A DNA stretch of 64,000 nucleotides from Thiomargarita sp. (GTDB lineage Bacteria; Pseudomonadota; Gammaproteobacteria; Beggiatoales; Beggiatoaceae). The translations under genes and the position numbers were made by a program. The stretch lies in the NCBI GenBank assembly GCA_022729575.1, contig DZAL01000002.1:1-64000 (forward strand). The letters are read 5' to 3'. Under the pieces are notes generated by a model. It did no database searches. It saw nothing but the letters and a program-made list of their open reading frames with translations, and was not told where the DNA came from. Below, piece by piece: positions 63,020-64,000 of this stretch; within the stretch, counting starts at the first letter, position 1; every line of letters begins with the position of its first letter.

Positions 63020-63310
63020 ATGTCTCGGATGTCAATGAATACGGTCAGAATTGATAATAAGTTACTGCAACAAGCGGTGTAAGTCAGTGGGTTAGCCACG
63101 AAACGAGAAATGGTAGAAAGGGCGTTGCGGTTATTGATTTCGCTACAAAATCAGTCATCCCTCGCCACCCCAGTTCCCAGACCATCCTCTCAATCGGCAA
63201 ACTACCATCCAGAAGTGGTCAAGATGTTACATACTCTGGCCGCAGAAGAACCCATTACGCCTCCTCAAGACACGGAGGAATTTTTAGCCTGGCTGAAGCA
63301 ACGGTATTAA
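63020..63310 (+). pseudogene. VapB-like antitoxin with in-frame TAA
   Basis: From ATG 63020 (GAGGA upstream) the protein reads MNTVRIDNKLLQQAV, TAA (63080-63082), then VSGLATKREMVERALRLLI in the same frame. This is the ribbon-helix-helix start of VapB-type antitoxins (TVRID ... ATKREMVERALRLL). The C-terminal part is longer than in classic VapB. No VapC toxin follows. Translation could resume at ATG 63110. Confidence 0.65.
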
Positions 63311-63341
63311 ACCTGACAGGTCTAACAGACCTGTCAGGTTT
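63309..63341. repeat. AACCTGACAGGTC palindrome
   Basis: AAACCTGACAGGTC, loop TAACA, then the complement. It overlaps the stop region of the VapB-like frame. GACCTGTCAGGTTTG recurs at 62021-62035. It may be a transcription end, although a T-run is absent. Confidence 0.6.
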
Positions 63342-63425
63342 GACCCCTTGACCTCTTGATAACTCCATTCCATTGCACTATACTAATGTCACTCAACTAT
63401 TTTCTCAAAAAAGAGGATAACCAAT

Positions 63426-63674
63426 ATGTTTGACAGTCAGATTCCCAAACCGACCATTTTGAAGAACCGCAACCACGCTCCCAAACCTACCACTGCCGAA
63501 GATATTCGCAAAGACGTTGCGTGGCTTCAACAACATCATCAAGAGTATCAGGGGCAATGGATAGCTCTTCACAAAGGTGTCTTGTTGGGGGCCAATAAAA
63601 GTTTAGTGGCACTCCATAATGCGATAGAAAGCACGGGGCAGTTGAAGAACTCATTATTTATCAGCCTGGCCTAG
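63426..63674 (+). CDS. DUF5678-like small protein
   Basis: An 82-residue protein with WLQQHHQEYQGQWIALHKGVLLGA, a pattern typical of the DUF5678 family, whose function is unknown. ATG 63426 has AGAGGA nine bases upstream. The last ten residues (LKNSLFISLA) look out of register: the frame shifted by two bases reads AVEELIIYQPGLDRESHE, a more natural end, so a frameshift near 63640 is possible. It is followed after 12 bp by a retropepsin-like gene, a pairing that suggests joint function. Confidence 0.65.
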   Translation: MFDSQIPKPTILKNRNHAPKPTTAEDIRKDVAWLQQHHQEYQGQWIALHKGVLLGANKSLVALHNAIESTGQLKNSLFISLA

Positions 63675-63686
63675 ACCGAGAATCGC

Positions 63687-64000
63687 ATGAATAATCGCTA
63701 TGGTCATTCTCAAAAACTGATTCAGAGGTATACAGGGGGTGCTTATTTACGGTTTCTATATGAAATTGGTCCGCATAAGTTGATTACTGGAGTAGAATGT
63801 GAATTTCCCGTCATTCAACATCCACAGATAGCTTTATTAGACACCGGGGCCGAATTATCAGTAGTGAGTGGCGATATTTATGAATTATGTCTCCAGAAAG
63901 ACTTGGTATCAGAAACGTCGGTAGGCACCAGAAGTATTCATACTAGACTTGGCACCTTTGAAGGCAATCTCCATCGGGTCGAGGTAGAATTAACGGCCCA
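63687..64000 (+). CDS. Retropepsin-like aspartic protease (partial, cut by window end)
   Basis: The first 104 residues are visible. ALLDTGAELSVVSG is the clan AA aspartyl protease motif, as in the gene at 17580-17960. The frame is open to the end of the window. ATG 63687 is the first in frame. Confidence 0.75.
   Translation, partial: MNNRYGHSQKLIQRYTGGAYLRFLYEIGPHKLITGVECEFPVIQHPQIALLDTGAELSVVSGDIYELCLQKDLVSETSVGTRSIHTRLGTFEGNLHRVEVELTA

Overview
The window looks like a chromosomal piece of a large-genome, repeat-rich gammaproteobacterium. A Beggiatoaceae/Thiotrichales-type sulfur bacterium is my best guess. That is inference from the gene mix (CcoI-type copper ATPase, oxygen-binding diiron protein, GmhB, CysQ, trifunctional Ser/Thr-kinase/histidine kinase, clostripain and formylglycine-generating-enzyme-like proteins) and from the very dense small palindromic repeats. 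No rRNA or marker gene here fixes the species. There are about 35 protein genes and one tRNA. Almost every intergenic space carries one or more palindromic repeat families.

Layout. 0.4-1.2 kb: pssA. 1.7-9.2 kb: two large related sensor kinases, the second a Ser/Thr kinase-AAA-GAF-histidine kinase fusion. 9.4-11.5 kb: type I secretion ABC transporter. 12-13.4 kb: TPR/O-GlcNAc-transferase-like glycosyltransferase. 13.6-16.4 kb: DUF2339 membrane protein. 16.6-19.2 kb: LutA-like protein, a retropepsin-like protein and an exported protein of unknown function. 19.4-24.6 kb: clostripain-CAP fusion and a membrane-anchored FGE-sulfatase-fold protein. 25-33.6 kb: housekeeping genes (nitrilase-family amidase, rsmH, agmatine deiminase, lipoprotein, cysQ, pentapeptide protein, PGRP amidase, gmhB-plsC). 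33.9-37.5 kb: a tight three-gene cassette (small protein, PIN-like nuclease, P-loop ATPase) between nearly identical 220-270 bp direct repeats. 37.8-42.8 kb: argH, then a divergent pair of oxygen-linked genes (ODP diiron protein and CcoI-type Cu ATPase). 43-49.7 kb: a truncated ATPase, an RND pump with adaptor, and an SCP2-like protein. 50.5-54.7 kb: McrB-like AAA ATPase, a 7x50-bp hairpin array inside a MITE-like element, a Pif1-family helicase and a transposase stub. 54.8-58.6 kb: hybrid histidine kinase split by an in-frame TAA. 59-61.7 kb: putative small RNA, YqeG-type phosphatase, two paralogous Cys-motif proteins and tRNA-Leu(CAA). 62-64 kb: decayed or small accessory genes (broken WD40 anchor, VapB-like antitoxin with an in-frame TAA, DUF5678-like, retropepsin-like, cut by the window end).

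The strongest candidate for an undescribed system is the PIN/ATPase cassette at 33.9-37.5 kb. Its gene spacing (4 and 1 nt), nuclease-plus-ATPase content, flanking direct repeats and position between two housekeeping genes all fit an accessory, possibly defence, island. The McrB-like ATPase with an unfamiliar Cys-rich N-terminal domain and no visible McrC partner is a second candidate.

The repeats are a system in themselves. One MITE-like family (inverted ends starting GGTAGTCCCT) shows 8-bp target duplications at two sites, one of them inside another palindromic repeat. Two other families show paired (compensatory) base changes that keep the hairpin. Several genes take their stop codon or C-terminus from repeat sequence, and two repeat copies sit in frame inside the RND pump gene.
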